From contig JAPKEI010000160.1 of assembly GCA_028872685.1 (NCBI GenBank), positions 1-6,375 on the forward strand: a stretch of DNA of 6,375 bases, read 5' to 3'. The notes beneath the pieces were generated by a model. That model saw only the letters and a list, made by a program, of their open reading frames with translations, searched no databases and had not been told where the DNA came from. Of this stretch, positions 6,305-6,375 are shown piece after piece; within the stretch, counting starts at the first letter, position 1, and each line of letters begins with the position of its first letter. This DNA comes from Verrucomicrobiota bacterium (GTDB lineage Bacteria > Verrucomicrobiota > Verrucomicrobiia > Limisphaerales > UBA1100). A program made the translations under genes and the position numbers.

Positions 6305-6375
6305 TCACTCACCCGCCAACACGCACCGAAAACCGTTGATGGAGTAGCGACTATCGGTGTGGCGATTGAGGCGAT
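6305..6375 (-). CDS. C-terminus of a formylglycine-generating-enzyme/SUMF1-like protein, 5' part outside window
   Basis: The minus strand from base 6375 is open for 22 full codons and ends with TGA at 6307-6305. The residues read RLNRHTDSRYSINGFRCVL and then AGE. The pattern N-GFRCVL a few residues before the stop is the usual ending of FGE-sulfatase domain (SUMF1/EgtB/PvdO-type) proteins, in which a Gly-Phe-Arg precedes the last strand. Only the tail is visible, so the specific role (sulfatase activation, ergothioneine-type chemistry or other) cannot be told. It converges with the ligase gene across a 14-base gap that contains no visible terminator. Confidence 0.6.
   Translation of the reverse strand, partial: RLNRHTDSRYSINGFRCVLAGE

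Noticed and set aside
6284..6337. AACGGT and ACCGTT as arms of a possible terminator hairpin after the ligase gene.
   Set aside because: Six-base arms separated by more than 40 bases, one inside the convergent coding region, with no T-tract.

Overview
The window is compact bacterial chromosomal DNA, moderately GC-rich, with ordinary metabolic genes on both strands. No RNA gene, insertion sequence, CRISPR array or sizeable repeat was seen, and no gene-free stretch reaches 300 bases. The mix of genes (an ebo-type cluster, a FmdB-type zinc ribbon protein, a secreted peptidase-like protein, lysine 2,3-aminomutase, a formylglycine-generating-enzyme-like C-terminus) and the codon usage fit a Verrucomicrobiota or related PVC-group bacterium. 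That placement is an inference from gene content only.

Left block, minus strand (1-1981). Three genes are read right to left: a 92-residue conserved-looking small protein, eboB (a TatD-like metal-dependent hydrolase) and the first 287 codons of eboE (a xylose-isomerase-like TIM barrel that runs off the left edge). The gaps are only 9 and 31 nt, so this is probably one operon. Ebo clusters are linked in cyanobacteria to moving secondary-metabolite precursors, such as those of scytonemin, across the inner membrane. Any eboC, eboD or eboF genes would lie left of base 1.

Centre, plus strand (2063-3738). A divergent intergenic region carries a sigma70-like promoter and a strong Shine-Dalgarno. 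These serve a FmdB-family zinc ribbon protein whose stop codon overlaps (ATGA) the start of a secreted 429-residue peptidase-MA-like protein. In that protein the HExxH signature appears degenerate (RELLH).

Right block, plus strand (3740-6290). A consensus -35 (TTGACA) sits so close to the next start codon that the mRNA should be leaderless or nearly so. It drives lysine 2,3-aminomutase (kamA), endonuclease III (nth, 3 nt downstream) and a lipoate ligase/octanoyltransferase-fold protein (ATGA overlap with nth). The three genes are transcriptionally and probably translationally linked, although amino-acid metabolism, DNA repair and lipoylation have no obvious common pathway.

Right edge, minus strand (6305-6375). 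The last 22 codons of a gene converging on the ligase resemble the C-terminus of formylglycine-generating-enzyme/sulfatase-modifying-factor proteins.

I did not find a clearly novel system. The best leads are the small protein beside eboB, the apparently inactivated metalloprotease-like protein coupled to the zinc ribbon gene, and the leaderless kamA-nth-ligase operon.
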